Shown here piece after piece: positions 43,001-51,915 of a stretch of DNA of 64,000 nucleotides. A program made the position numbers and the translations under genes. Position 1 is the first letter of the stretch. Each line of letters starts with the position of its first letter. Below the pieces are notes generated by a model, which was not told the DNA's origin, made no database searches, and saw only the letters and a program-made list of their open reading frames with translations. Source of the DNA: Diplonema papillatum (taxonomy: Eukaryota > Euglenozoa > Diplonemea > Diplonemida > Diplonemidae); NCBI GenBank assembly GCA_030068145.1, contig JAPJBO010000369.1, positions 62,001-126,000 on the forward strand, written 5' to 3'.

Positions 43001-46000
43001 CATGCGGCTGTCCGAAGAGCAAAAGAGTTGCATTGCCCCGTGGTTCTCACTCAGCCCGCAGGGTACAAATGCCAGTCCACCCCAGAGTCAGACATCTTCT
43101 TCCAATGATGTATCACCGCCTAACAATGTTGCCCGGGCTCTTTACTGAGTCATAATTACTGGCAATCACACCCATCCAAAATCCCCCTGTTCTCATTATG
43201 AATATCTCTTGCATAAACTCAGTGAAGTACCTCTCCTCCGCCAGACTGCTGCTTGCCAGTGCCCTGGCAGGGGTGAGGGGTGGTGCTTACCACCTCGAAT
43301 GTATCAGCTCTGTTCCCCTTACTTCTGGTGAAGCTCCGAACTTCACTCTAATTCCTCTCTGTTCTCGATCTGAATTCGCCAAGAAAGCCCAAAAAAATGT
43401 TCTTCAGTTCCCTCACCAACTTTTCTACAGTAAGCACAGCACCCCAGGAGGATGCCGCCAGTACCCCAGTCAGGGTGGCCCCAGGCTGACAAGCACACAG
43501 AGACATACCAGATAGTCCAAACACAGGTGGGGACACGAGAACAACACGATACATCATCGAAAAACGTATGTATAATTGTGTTGTGTTGGTGTCCAGAAAA
43601 CGCTGTTTTCTGGACCAGTTCCACGGGGCCACAATAAAAAAGATTCTAGCCACAATAGCCACAATACTTTGTGGGTAAATGTTGTGGCTATTCTGCCCAC
43701 ATTGTGGGAAAGTTGTGGGTGCACAGTGCTGGCAGAATCTTGACGGAAAACCGCTGTTACATCAATGTAATGGGCCAAATTTGACCGAAAACCACTGTTA
43801 CATGAATGTAATGGGCAGAATCTGACCGAAAACCACTGTTACATCAATGTAATGGGCAGAATTTGACGGAAAACCACTATTACACCAATGTAACGGGCCG
43901 AATTTCACAGAAAACCACTGTTACATCAAAGGCGCAAAAACTGAAAAAGACAGTTTTTTGAACAGTCGGCCACGAATGAAAGGTTTTTTTTTTTTTTTTT
44001 TTTTAAGTTTTTTTTCAGTATCAGTTCAGTTTCTAACCCGACAGTAAACCCGGCCCAGTGAAGCCGTTGCCTACGGGCGTCGACATGTAAAAAAAAAAAT
44101 TTTTTTTTTTTTTTTCAATTCCGGACCAACTTGGCTACTGAAGCAACGAACGAACGGAGTCTCAGCTGGAAAGCTGGCGACCAGGTGGGAAACCAATCTA
44201 GACGAGTGAACGATAAATTGGAGGCTGGCCTGACTGAAGGGTAATTCCTTCTAGCAGTACTGGTGTACTGTGGGAGGTAGCAACGGGTGGGGGGTGGGAT
44301 GTCCTCTGTACATCTAGTCTATGGTTGGGGCTTCACAATTGCGGGTGTGTCATTTACTCTCTTTTGTGTACTGACGTTAGGCGGCCTTCATCTTATGTCT
44401 TTTGTAATCTTGTTGCTTGTTCAGCAAGGTCTTTACAGGGGGGCGGTGCTACACATTCTATTCTCGTCGTGGGGTAATTGTTAGGGTAGGTAGTTAGATT
44501 TTTTTTTTTTTTTTTTTTTTCGGGACTGACCTCCCAGCAGCATGACGATTTAACGAGACGTGGCTGGAAAGCCAGCGGTCAGTTGGGAGACTGGGGCAAG
44601 CGAAGTATCGAATACACCAGAAGCTGACCTGGACATGGGGGCAATTCCCCTGAGAACGTTAGCAAAAACAGTGCGGAAGTCAATGGAGTTTCTAGTAGGA
44701 TGCTGCTCTTCTGAGCGGCTGAAGGAACGGTGCTTGTTTTTCATTCATTCATTCATTCATTCTAGTTGAGTAGTAGTAGTAGTCATTCTAGTGACTCGGC
44801 CCCGACTCAACCACCGCATACCGGGCCCCGCCTCGTCCGTCGGGGGGACAACCCCCCCGGCCCACGAGAGCGCGTCCGAGGAACAGTCACGACCGTGACT
44901 GCGTGACGGCCGACCCCCGACGTCGAAGCAACCTCGAAGAGCGACGAAACGAAGGCAAAGCGAAGCGAAAACAAATGGCGAACGAGAGAAGAAGAGAACA
45001 TGAACCCGTTATCATCGCAAACAAAACTGAGGTCCGATGCTCACCCGAGAAGGTACGGCACGGAGGAGACAGCATTGAAACATGAAAAGCTGCGCGCCCT
45101 GACCACGCCCTCGGACTTGGAGTAGGACCTCAAACTTTTACGTGAACCGAAAACCGTTATCAGAAAGTGAACCAATTTACGTAAACCGAAAACCATTACC
45201 AGAAAGCGAACCCAATAACGAGAACCAAGAACCGTTGCCAGAAGGAAAAACAATTTACGTGAAACAAAAAACCGATAAACGAACAAGTAGTAGTCATCAC
45301 TCCATCACAAACAACACAACGGAGTAAATGGTGGCACAAAGAACCACTGTACGCTTGCCCGTTAGAGACCGTCTAGCCTCGTCTTGCCCGGGCTTCGTTC
45401 CGCCCTACAGAACAGAACAGAATAGTTGCCAGAGCTCCTGTGGTTGATGCAGTAGTACCTTGGGTACCAAGCTCTGACGACCCGGGTTCGAACCCCGCAA
45501 GTAGACTTTTTTCGGTTTTCGTGCCACTTTTCGAAAAATCCGGATTTTGGTCATTTTAGCCGATTTGGCCCACTACATTGATGCAAGTTGCAACAGTGGT
45601 TTTCGGTCAAATTTGGCCCATTACATTGATGTAACAGTGGGTTTCCGTCAAATTTGGGCCATTACATTGATGTAACAGCGGTTTTCCGTCAGATTCTGCC
45701 CATTACATCAATGTAACAGTGGTTTTCCGTCAGATTCTGCCCATTACATTCATGTAACAGTGGTTTTCGGTCAAATTTGGCCCATTACATTGATGTAACA
45801 GTGGTTTTCGGTCAAATTTGCCCATTACATTGATGTAACAGTGGTTTTCCGTCAAATTCTGCCCATTACATTGATGTAACAGTGGTTTTCCGTCAAATTT
45901 GGGCCATTACATTGATGTAACAGTGGCTTTGCGTCAAATTTGGGCCATTACATTGATGTAACAGTGGTTTTCCGTCAAATTTGGGCCATTACATTGATGT

Positions 46001-49000
46001 AACAGTGGTTTTCGGTCAAATTCGGCCCATTACATTGATGTAACAGTGGTTTTCCGTCAAATTCTGCCCATTACATTGATGTAACAGTGGTTTTCCGTCA
46101 AATTTGGGCCATTACATTGATGTAACAGTGGTTTTCCGTCAAATTTGGGCCATTACATTGATGTAACAGTGGTTTTCGGTCAAATTCTGCCCATTACATC
46201 GATGTAACAGCGGTTTTCCGTCAGATTCTGGCCATTACATCGATGTAACAGTGGTTTTCGGTCAAATTTGGGCCATTACATTGATGTAACAGTGGTTTTC
46301 CGTCAAATTCTGGCCATTACATTGATGTAACAGTGGTTTTCGGTCAAACTTGGCCCATTACATTGATGTAACAGTGGTTTTCCGTCAAATTCTGCCCATT
46401 ACATCAATGTAACAGTGGTTTTCCGTCAGATTTGGGCCATTACATCGATGTAACAGTGGTTTTCTGTCAAATTTGGGCCATTACATTGATGTAACAGTGG
46501 TTTTCGGTCAAATTTGGCCCATTACATTGATGTAACAGTGGTTTTCCGTCAAATTCTGCCCATTACATCGATGTAACAGTGGTTTTCCGTCAGATTTGGG
46601 CCATTACATCGATGTAACAGTGGTTTTCCGTCAAATTTGGGCCATTACATTGATGTAACAGTGGTTTTCCGTCAAATTTGGGCCATTACATTGATGTAAC
46701 AGTGGTTTTCCGTCAAATTTGGGCCATTACATTGATGTAACAGTGGCTTTGCGTCAAATTTGGGCCATTACATTGATGTAACAGTGGTTTTCCGTCAAAT
46801 TCGGCCCATTACATTGATGTAACAGTGGTTTTCCGTCAAATTCTGCCCATTACATCAATGTAACAGTGGTTTTCCGTCAGATTTGGGCCATTACATTGAT
46901 GTAACAGTGGTTTTCCGTCAGATTTGGGCCATTACATTGATGTAACAGTGGTTTTCGGTCAAATTCTGCCCATTACATCGATGTAACAGTGGTTTTCCGT
47001 CAGATTCTGCCCATTACATCGATGTAACAGTGGTTTTCCGTCAAATTCTGCCCATTACATCGATGTAACAGTGGTTTTCCGTCAAATTTGGGCCATTACA
47101 TTGATGTAACAGTGGTTTTCGGTCAAATTCGGCCCATTACATTGATGTAACAGTGGTTTTCCGTCAGATTCTGCCCATTACATCGATGTAACAGTGGTTT
47201 TCCGTCAGATTTGGGCCATTACATTGATGTAACAGTGGTTTTCCGTCAGATTTGGGCCATTACATTGATGTAACAGTGGTTTTCGGTCAAATTCGGCCCA
47301 TTACATTGATGTAACAGTGGTTTTCCGTCAGATTTGGCCCATTACATTGATGTAACAGTGGTTTTCCGTCAAATTTGGGCCATTACATTGATGTAACAGT
47401 GGTTTTCCGTCAAATTCTGGGCCATTACATTGATGTAACAGTGGTTTTCCGTCAAATTCTGCCCATTACATCGATGTAACAGTGGTTTTCCGTCAGATTC
47501 TGGCCATTACATCGATGTAACAGTGGTTTTCCGTCAGATTTGGGCCATTACATTGATGTAACAGTGGTTTTCCGTCAAATTTGGGCCATTACATTGATGT
47601 AACAGTGGTTTTCGGTCAAATTTGGGCCATTACATTGATGTAACAGTGGTTTTCCGTCAAATTCGGCCCATTACATTGATGTAACAGTGGTTTTCCGTCA
47701 GATTCTGCCCATTACATCGATGTAACAGTGGTTTTCCGTCAGATTTGGGCCATTACATTGATGTAACAGTGGTTTTCCGTCAGATTTGGGCCATTACATT
47801 GATGTAACAGTGGTTTTCGGTCAAATTTGGCCCATTACATTGATGTAACAGTGGTTTTCCGTCAAATTCTGCCCATTACATCGATGTAACAGTGGTTTTC
47901 CGTCAGATTTGGGCCATTACATTGATGTAACAGTGGTTTTCCGTCAGATTTGGGCCATTACATTGATGTAACAGTGGTTTTCGGTCAAATTCTGCCCATT
48001 ACATCGATGTAACAGCGGTTTTCCGTCAAATTCTGCCCATTACATTGATGTAACAGTGGTTTTCGGTCAAATTTGGCCCATTACATTGATGTAACAGTGG
48101 TTTTCCGTCAAATTCTGGCCATTACATTGATGTAACAGTGGTTTTCGGTCAAATTTGGGCCATTACATTGATGTAACAGTGGTTTTCCGTCAAATTCTGG
48201 CCATTACATTGATGTACCAGTGGTTTTCGGTCAAATTTGGGCCATTACATTGATGTAACAGTGGTTTTCCGTCAGATTCTGCCCATTACATCGATGTAAC
48301 AGCGGTTTTCCGTCAGATTCTGGCCATTACATCGATGTAACAGTGGTTTTCGGTCAAATTTGGGCCATTACATTGATGTAACAGTGGTTTTCCGTCAAAT
48401 TCTGCCCATTACATCGATGTAACAGTGGTTTTCGGTCAGATTCTGCCCATTACATCGATGTAACAGTGGTTTTCCGTCAAATTTGGGCCATTACATTGAT
48501 GTAACAGTGGTTTTCCGTCAGATTCTGCCCATTACATCGATGTAACAGTGGTTTTCGGTCAAATTTGGGCCATTACATTGATGTAACAGTGGTTTTCCGT
48601 CAGATTCTGCCCATTACATCGATGTAACAGCGGTTTTCCGTCAGATTCTGCCCATTACATTGATGTAACAGTGGTCTTCCGTCAAATTCTGCCCATTACA
48701 TCGATGTAACAGTGATTTTCGGTCAAATTTGGGCCATTACATTGATGTAACAGTGGTTTTCCGTCAAATTCTGCCCATTACATTGATGTAACAGTGGTTT
48801 TCCGTCAAATTTGGGCCATTACATTGATGTAACAGTGGTTTTCCGTCAAATTCTGGCCATTACATTGATGTAACAGTGGTTTTCGGTCAAATTTGGGCCA
48901 TTACATTGATGTAACAGTGGTTTTCCGTCAGATTCTGCCCATTACATCGATGTAACAGCGGTTTTCCGTCAGATTCTGGCCATTACATCGATGTAACAGT

Positions 49001-50809
49001 GGTTTTCGGTCAAACTTGGGCCATTACATTGATGTAACCGTGGTTTTCCGTCAAATTCTGCCCATTACATCTGGTTTTCCGTCAAATTTGGGCCATTACA
49101 TTGATGTAACAGTGGTTTTCCGTCAGATTCTGCCCATTACATCGATGTAACAGCGGTTTTCCGTCAGATTCTGGCCATTACATCGATGTAACAGTGGTTT
49201 TCGGTCAAATTTGGGCCATTACATTGATGTAACAGTGGTTTTCTGTCAAATTCTGCCCGTTACATTGATGTAATGGCCCAAGTTTGGGCCATTGCGTTGA
49301 TGTTTTTGGGGAGGGCCAGTGCAACTTGGACCTGATAGAGCCGTACCGTTCGGCCGGGGGGCAAAGCCCCCCGAACCCCCCCTTATTTCGACTTTCCAGA
49401 ACAAACCAAACCCGTACATTTCAGCGGTGTCGGAAGCCAAGAAGGCAGGTGGTGAAAATGGAAACTGAAAAAAAAAATAAAAAAATCCCGCGGGCTCGGG
49501 AGATTTGGGGGTGGGTGGGTCCCCCCCCCACCCCCCCCTTTGGGCGGGCAGTTGGCCCGCCCGGGTAATAATCCGGCGTCCCTTAGACCCCCAAAAAAAT
49601 GGCCACCCACTTTTTCTGGAAAAAAATTGGGGGGTTTCAAAAAAAATTCTGGAACAAAAACTGCGGTGATTTTTGATGAAGTTGAGCAATTTTTTTTTCT
49701 CCAAAAAATCTTCTTGGGGGCCATCGGCCCCGCGGCAGCGTTTACCAAAAAGACACAAGGTTTTGACCCTGCATGGTATACGCCTGCGGCAGTAGTTCAG
49801 AGTAGGCGGGGAGCACCAAACGTCTGCGATGTATTTGAAAAGTAGTCACGGGAGAGGAGTGCGGTGTGCTCCTGGGGGTTTTGTGTATTTGTACTTGACC
49901 GACAGGTCCACCACACCCCACGCGCCGAGCCCAGAACTTCTCTCACTTCCACATTTGGGCTCCCAGCATTGTCGTGAAGATACGTCGCGTCTCAACACAG
50001 CCCAATCCTGAGTGAGGACGCAAAGAGCCGGCCAAGCTGACGCCCTGTTTCGCTGGACGAAGAAAGAAGAAAGAAAAAGAAAGAAAAAGGCCGCTCCTGG
50101 TACTCCAGGAATGTGACGGTCAACCACAGCTTGCAAAGCTTGAGTCGGAGGCGCACAGCTACAACCCCGTCCGCTCTGCCATGTGGCTGACCGTCTCGAC
50201 GAGCTTGTGTTCAGCGCAAGCGCCCCAGGTGCGCCACGCCTTGATGCTTTAGTTCGGGAAATCGGTAGCCACTTGAACCGTAGGCCCGTGGCTCTGCAGT
50301 ACCGCCGAACACGTGAAGCTTGGCTTCCGTGTAGCAGGCTTACCCTGGTACCTTCACTGGACGAAAAAAACAACAACCACCCTCAGGTCAAGAGACAGTG
50401 GCGCATTGTCAGTGGTGGGTTGCGGTTTATTGTGAAGGACCGGCTGAGCAGCAAGGAGTCGGACGACAAGAAGGGCGGCATCGGCTGCCGCTTCACCCAA
50501 GACGCGATGGAAATGGTGCGACCGTATGTCACGAAGCGCATCCTGACACTCTCCAACGACCAAGACGTCACCGACATCCTGCTGAGCAAGTCGAAGTGCA
50601 AAGTAGTGGCCGACATCCGGGCCGCTGATGACCAGGCAGCAGCAGACAGCATCACAGTGGGGGGCTGCATCATCCGCCTCAAGACGCCGAACGGACTCTA
50701 CTTACCGGTGAGCGGGCTGAAGACGAAGAACGCAATCAACTTGTACATCGACGACGCCGAAATTGTTGCGATCCGTGGCATCTTTGGCCTTGTCAAGGGT
50801 GACCTCTGA
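30919..50809 (+). CDS. NSUN2: tRNA (cytosine-5-)-methyltransferase NSUN2/TRM4, four exons over 19.9 kb
   Basis: Methylates cytosine-5 in tRNAs and other RNAs with S-adenosylmethionine; nuclear/nucleolar in other eukaryotes. Exons 30919-31052, 33202-34492, 35518-35970 and 50387-50809 join in phase to 766 residues, the family's usual size. Exon 1 has a basic nuclear-import-like TKKRKVAEGKAPKKK. Exon 2 has the Rossmann methyltransferase: SAM motif DLCAAPGSKTAQ (about 200), motif IV DVMCSGDGT (about 318) and nucleophile motif YSTCSLSP (Cys about 369), ending GGFFVAVFEK. Exon 3 resumes with SFGLTTEFPMTQMVCR and exon 4 with RFTQDAMEMVRPYVTKRILT, both matching the NSUN2 C-terminal half. Motif IV has Met where Pro is standard before Cys. 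Introns are 2.1, 1.0 and 14.4 kb; the last holds nested transposons. Confidence 0.88.
31848..32110 (+). repeat. TACTAAC intron-like repeat in NSUN2 intron 1
   Basis: TTAGTACTAACAATCTTGCG, GGCAGCGTGTTTTGGTGGTT, GGTAAATACAAGTGGGAAAC and CTGTCTTTTTAGC, followed by the start of a second unit (TTTTTAGTACTAACAATCTT at 32030) that is cut short. Confidence 0.85.
32255..32729 (+). pseudogene. Truncated NSUN2 exon 2 copy A
   Basis: Has the same CACAACCGCAG acceptor as the true exon, then 475 bp over 95% identical to its 5' part. Small deletions (for example the CTGCCGACC and GTGAAGGAGG parts) and a stop (GACCTCTAG for GACCTCTGC) break it. It ends abruptly in ...GCTCTGCCA, before the NSUN2 motif-IV region. 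Confidence 0.88.
32956..33025 (+). pseudogene. Truncated NSUN2 exon 2 copy B
   Basis: Acceptor plus 70 bp of exon 2 (to GAGTGGGAGAAGTTC), followed by the same TTACCACGCTACAAGAGTAC spacer that follows copy A. Intron 1 therefore contains a tandem unit of acceptor, exon start and spacer, ending in the true exon. Confidence 0.88.
33202..34492 (+). CDS. NSUN2: NSUN2 exon 2 (catalytic domain)
   Basis: Acceptor CACAACCGCAG, donor GAAAAG|GTATGCCCC. It carries all catalytic motifs and is open throughout. Two truncated copies of its 5' part precede it in the intron. Confidence 0.92.
34493..35135 (+). repeat. ~320-bp tandem duplication within NSUN2 intron 2
   Basis: 34493-34820 and 34838-35135 share the donor-proximal GTATGCCCC...CGCGCGGTTTGCGG, TGATCTCTGTCACTGGCGCA, AACGAGCTTGGCGAAGCATG and CAAGTTGAAACTACTAAACT. 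The second copy even includes the exon edge (CTTCGAAAAT before GTATGCC). A third trace, CTCGAAAACGTATGC, is at 35488-35502. Confidence 0.85.
35176..35341 (+). pseudogene. Truncated copy of NSUN2 exon 3
   Basis: ATGCCGCCGCGGCCGACGCC to GCCATCGAGCTCGC is nearly identical to 35527-35691 and then stops matching. Confidence 0.88.
35518..35970 (+). CDS. NSUN2: NSUN2 exon 3
   Basis: Acceptor GATTTACAG, phase 0 at both ends, donor TCG|GTATGGTAT. Acidic linker, a charged helix (LVNKLQSAVKRWEAADNAIE), then SFGLTTEFPMTQMVCRL and ILFLAKAAADAVRF, corresponding to the FYxLDPSFP...LYMVSKELRNV part of NSUN2. A partial copy is at 35176-35341. Confidence 0.85.
36045..36250 (+). repeat. AAGCC-type degenerate short repeat
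   Basis: Irregular units of CCACGCCAAGCCATG and CCTTGCTAAGCCACG, with an AGCCACGCCAAG core. In NSUN2 intron 3. Confidence 0.85.
36930..37290 (+). pseudogene. Retroelement-like C-terminal domain remnant
   Basis: A stretch translating to ELAVDFEVCTKLDLPG...RVLAKLLKTVEDAL aligns by eye with ELALDFEAYTRSKLPG...YLARAINDL near the C-terminus of the LINE protein at 53658-56771. Stops and frame shifts lie on either side. It is a more distant relative than the other LINE fragments. Confidence 0.5.
37742..38263 (+). CDS. Hypothetical ORF, 173 codons
   Basis: Open from ATG to TAA. The C-terminal half has globular character (EIVEQFAHNNISLEWHASSE) but no recognised motif. The minus strand is also open over much of the length, so coding is uncertain. 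Directly after the stop a ~38-bp unit (CAGCTTCCCTTCCATGCAGA) is duplicated. Confidence 0.25.
   Translation: MAMLKARLRCRRRNWCLAEDKMAMAAGAEQRDSESFLWGSPASAVPGPPPTCIQPSTGLSQEDELECRYHLRRASGFSQSRGADANATWASERDCRSPSCPNPRGIGVSEWRARRGSGLFASFAGERETSDTAKPWVLRALHPSVPEIVEQFAHNNISLEWHASSEGMQFIKK
38895..39045 (+). repeat. Dispersed repeat E flanking the 10.7-kb element
   Basis: GTGTTTCGTGTGGGCTACAG, CTTTTGCAGCTGGCAGCCTC and TTTCCTACAAAGCAGGTGC. Inverted relative to 29400-29515; the element starts ~20 bp after it. Confidence 0.75.
39240..39995 (+). repeat. Left 41-bp array of the 10.7-kb element
   Basis: About 18 units of GAAAACCACTGTTACATCAA, TGTAATGGGCCAAATTTGAC. Each holds the palindrome TTACATCGATGTAA or its one-base variant TTACATCAATGTAA. 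Variants combine GGCC/GGCAG with AATTTG/AATCTG and ACGG/ACCG. Confidence 0.95.
40377..43729 (+). mobile_element. Autonomous hAT transposon with ~102-bp terminal inverted repeats
   Basis: GCACTGTGCACCCACAACTT at 40377 is mirrored by AAGTTGTGGGTGCACAGTGC ending at 43729. The mirror extends over TTTACCCACAAAGTATTGTG and AGATTCTAGCCACAATAGCC, about 102 bp with few mismatches. It encloses one intact transposase ORF. Near-identical long arms indicate a young element. No clean 8-bp target duplication was seen. Confidence 0.85.
40677..43148 (+). CDS. hAT-family transposase
   Basis: 823 residues from the ATG at 40677, uninterrupted. N-terminus: two Cys-rich modules (CCCINCK...CDVCG...CKACDFDLCSKCG), then a BED-like finger (CRLEGCTHMPKM...HYDTYH). 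Catalytic RNase-H-like core: first Asp in CLLVDAATKCRRTF, second in VGAVADNAAAMQSAL, the hAT CxxH signature as CGAHSLQLVLKDIF, and the final Glu near TTTEAAVERNFKVLSRQL in the C-terminal hATC dimerisation domain. An acidic insert (ESDESEAEQDAD) precedes CGAH. All key residues are present, so the enzyme may be active. It excises and reinserts the surrounding element. Confidence 0.92.
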   Translation: MASAQCCCINCKTRMEMLDVSYKRAAKDVGGFECDVCGYKNGTRNRRQRIGCKACDFDLCSKCGNSWVLKKLLQPSSSGAQQADAPQATNSGTTQASGGATSEPLAQQVAEQPITAENIPADQPSPAADPAPNFGPKGFPAGTVLGNLTQDGLARPDDPRYTSASSKTWDFHVYFQVLEDGLAMCRLEGCTHMPKMRNEKGTPKRHYDTYHNHEAIEAAKRGIRERAEERKRKAEAAANEKASTAKQRRIAVSPTVRGLPLDEHVVFTFAKHHLPFHIIESPDFRSLLKADVIMTRRELSQKTALLAEKLMTELFASLAGEDVCLLVDAATKCRRTFLGVSLACGNTVYHYGDIEVKCSMTAAAIAGCLDKILDTLTEGGITVVGAVADNAAAMQSALDQLGDESESDESEAEQDADGMPAEDALNATREHLAYRGLLVFRCGAHSLQLVLKDIFDIDRFSAFKKRFLVENEKYVHKEGAEQLKAAQAEAQVPNTQIKGLRCFTTVRWNSMYDAMLRQKELSAHIETVSGDGTNWERYWSDLNQLIDICAPFAIATDVVQSDRMTLEGLLGVLAFLDQHAAKMRKGNLRAKEASEIWETRKERHFTSAATSLFSTLNPKENHGDWSRRHHRNSLDEVLKHVVPYADRKKKSLGTFKDRESQVTTELTTFWNHGVVPACAGSFLKYWSTHTRRLDFPVLSSFAIALANCTTTEAAVERNFKVLSRQLTKHRASLKSQKASSLAIIAINYPKLAADHFAPESEKKAATEKRMFTRLAMRLSEEQKSCIAPWFSLSPQGTNASPPQSQTSSSNDVSPPNNVARALY
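43735..43925 (+). repeat. Five more 41-bp units right of the nested hAT
   Basis: Same orientation as the left array, so the hAT element and 0.4 kb to its left were inserted into or next to that array. Confidence 0.93.
43926..45423. other. Core of the 10.7-kb element: poly-T tracts and retroposon-like pieces
   Basis: Long T or A/T runs at 43984-44005, 44090-44116 and 44498-44520 separate unrelated stretches. 44540-44765 (CTGGAAAGCCAGCGGTCAGT...) ends in a (CATT)n tail, and 44100-44250 has a partly similar start (CTGGAAAGCTGGCGACCAGG), suggesting two retroposon 3' ends. 45140-45270 has three loose repeats of ACGTGAACCGAAAACCGTTA type. No gene is recognised. Confidence 0.5.
45424..45513 (+). 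other. tRNA-like Pol III unit (tRNA pseudogene or SINE head)
   Basis: A strong B box, GGGTTCGAACCCC, sits 3' of an A-box-like GTGGTTGATGCAGTAGTACC, and TTTTTT follows 19 bases after the B box. The T arm forms, but acceptor and anticodon stems do not pair well, so this is not a normal tRNA. It lies at the inner edge of the right 41-bp array. Confidence 0.4.
45560..49275 (-). repeat. Right 41-bp array of the 10.7-kb element, ~90 units, inverted
   Basis: Units of TTACATTGATGTAACAGTGG, TTTTCCGTCAAATTTGGGCC, the reverse complement of the left array. The unit length is very regular (41 bp), and higher-order blocks repeat, for example the recurring order of GGGCC, CTGCCC and CTGGCC variants. Confidence 0.97.
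50087..50353 (+). repeat. Dispersed ~260-bp repeat, family A, in NSUN2 intron 3
   Basis: GGCCGCTCCTGGTACTCCAG to CAGGCTTACCCTGGTACC. Ends 33 bp before exon 4, so it may supply the branch-site region of that intron. Confidence 0.8.
50387..50809 (+). CDS. NSUN2: NSUN2 exon 4 (C-terminus)
   Basis: Acceptor CACCCTCAG, phase 0. QWRIVSGGLRFIVKD follows on from exon 3, then FTQDAMEMVRPYVTKRILTL and a last block IIRLKTPNGLYLPVSGLKTK...IRGIFGL matching the terminal NSUN2 domain (GSIVLKYE...LHYLRMMGL), ending TGA. A family-A repeat ends 33 bp before it. Confidence 0.85.
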   Translation, partial: VKRQWRIVSGGLRFIVKDRLSSKESDDKKGGIGCRFTQDAMEMVRPYVTKRILTLSNDQDVTDILLSKSKCKVVADIRAADDQAAADSITVGGCIIRLKTPNGLYLPVSGLKTKNAINLYIDDAEIVAIRGIFGLVKGDL

Positions 50810-51494
50810 GCCCAGGAGCATGTGCGCTTGGCCTACCATCTCGTCTTGGACGTCGGCAGCGCCGAAATTGTTGCGGAACGTACTTCTAGGCGAGGCAATA
50901 ACGGTGCTGGGACCTAGCGTTCCATCGAAAGCTGGTGGATACTATCTAGGCTTGGAAGGCACTAATCTACTGGCGCGCTGGGGTTCTTGTTATACGTAGA
51001 GCTTGATGCTGCGCGCCTTTGGCGTGTGGCACACAACGCTGTTCAGCTTTGCAGTGACCCACCTGCGCCTTGTATGCCTTGTGTGAGTGAACGGGCTACC
51101 CCGCTTGTTTCAAGGATTAAGCCATGCAAGTCTCAGAGTAAATGTGTCTGCAGACGGCTCATTGAATCGGTGGCAATCTACGCGGGGAAGGTGCCTTTTG
51201 GGCCCAGTTGGATACCACTGATAACTCCATTGCTAATACATGTCCGAACAATCCAACTCGATTCAACCCCGTGGCCACACTCGACTTTTGATCTCCACTC
51301 ACTATAGCACGAGAAACCACCAGACCGGCAGAAACCCGAAACGTCTTGCCCCAGTGCAGTTTCCCGGTCAGCACGGTGTGCCCCAGCCGCCACGCAGCTC
51401 CCCCAACACCCGTTTTTTTCCCAGACACCCCGGTTGTAGGGAGGGCCTTCTCCTTGAGATGGATTGCTTCTGCACTCGCAGCGTGGGCGGTCCG

Positions 51495-51690
51495 GCTGGA
51501 CGAGCTACAAACAGCCGCCTGGCACACAAGACTCGAACTGCTGTCCTGTCTGCAGACACTCCGGTTCCGCGCTGATGAGGGTGAGCCTTTTGTTTCGAGG
51601 GGTTAAAGGACCGAAACACGGTGCAGATAGGACGCAGCGCGTGCTGAGCTGACAACATCTTCAAGCACGTTCTTGCATTCCACCCCCTCC
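51495..51690 (+). repeat. Dispersed ~180-bp repeat, family B
   Basis: GACGAGCTACAAACAGCCGC, CTGCTGTCCTGTCTGCAGAC, AGGACCGAAACACGGTGCAG, TTCAAGCACGTTCTTGCATT. Diverged in the middle. Confidence 0.8.
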
Positions 51691-51915
51691 CCCATGTGAT
51701 GTTCGCATCACAGAACAAAGAAGAGAGCGAAATGGTCGTTTCGCTGACGACCGTTTCCTGAACAATCCTTCAATAAACCCGCGGTTAAAAAAAACTTGAC
51801 CTCAGTGGTGCAAGCACCACACGCTCGAGAAGTTATTCCTCCAACACCGCTTCCGGCTTCAAGCAAAGTCACAATGTGAACGAACACGAAGAAGGATCGT
51901 GGGGTGTCCACGCAG

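Larger units (their letters stand above)
39064..49771. mobile_element. 10.7-kb foldback-like DNA element with terminal inverted repeats
   Basis: Left end CAGGGTCAAAACCTTGTGTC is exactly mirrored at 49752-49771. The mirror also covers GGATTATTACCCGGGCGGGC (39111-39130 and about 49553-49572). Inside each end lies an array of a 41-bp unit in opposite orientation (39240-39995 and 45560-49275). The only transposase inside belongs to a separately bounded hAT element, so what mobilises the outer element is unclear. A CAGGG start fits hAT-type ends. I could not find a convincing 8-bp target duplication. The whole element lies in NSUN2 intron 3. Confidence 0.8.

Noticed and set aside
39056-49779. 8-bp target duplication for the 10.7-kb element
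   Set aside because: The bases next to the mirrored ends (left ACATCATG, right CATGGTAT) do not form a direct repeat. The left match to CATG is palindromic extension only.
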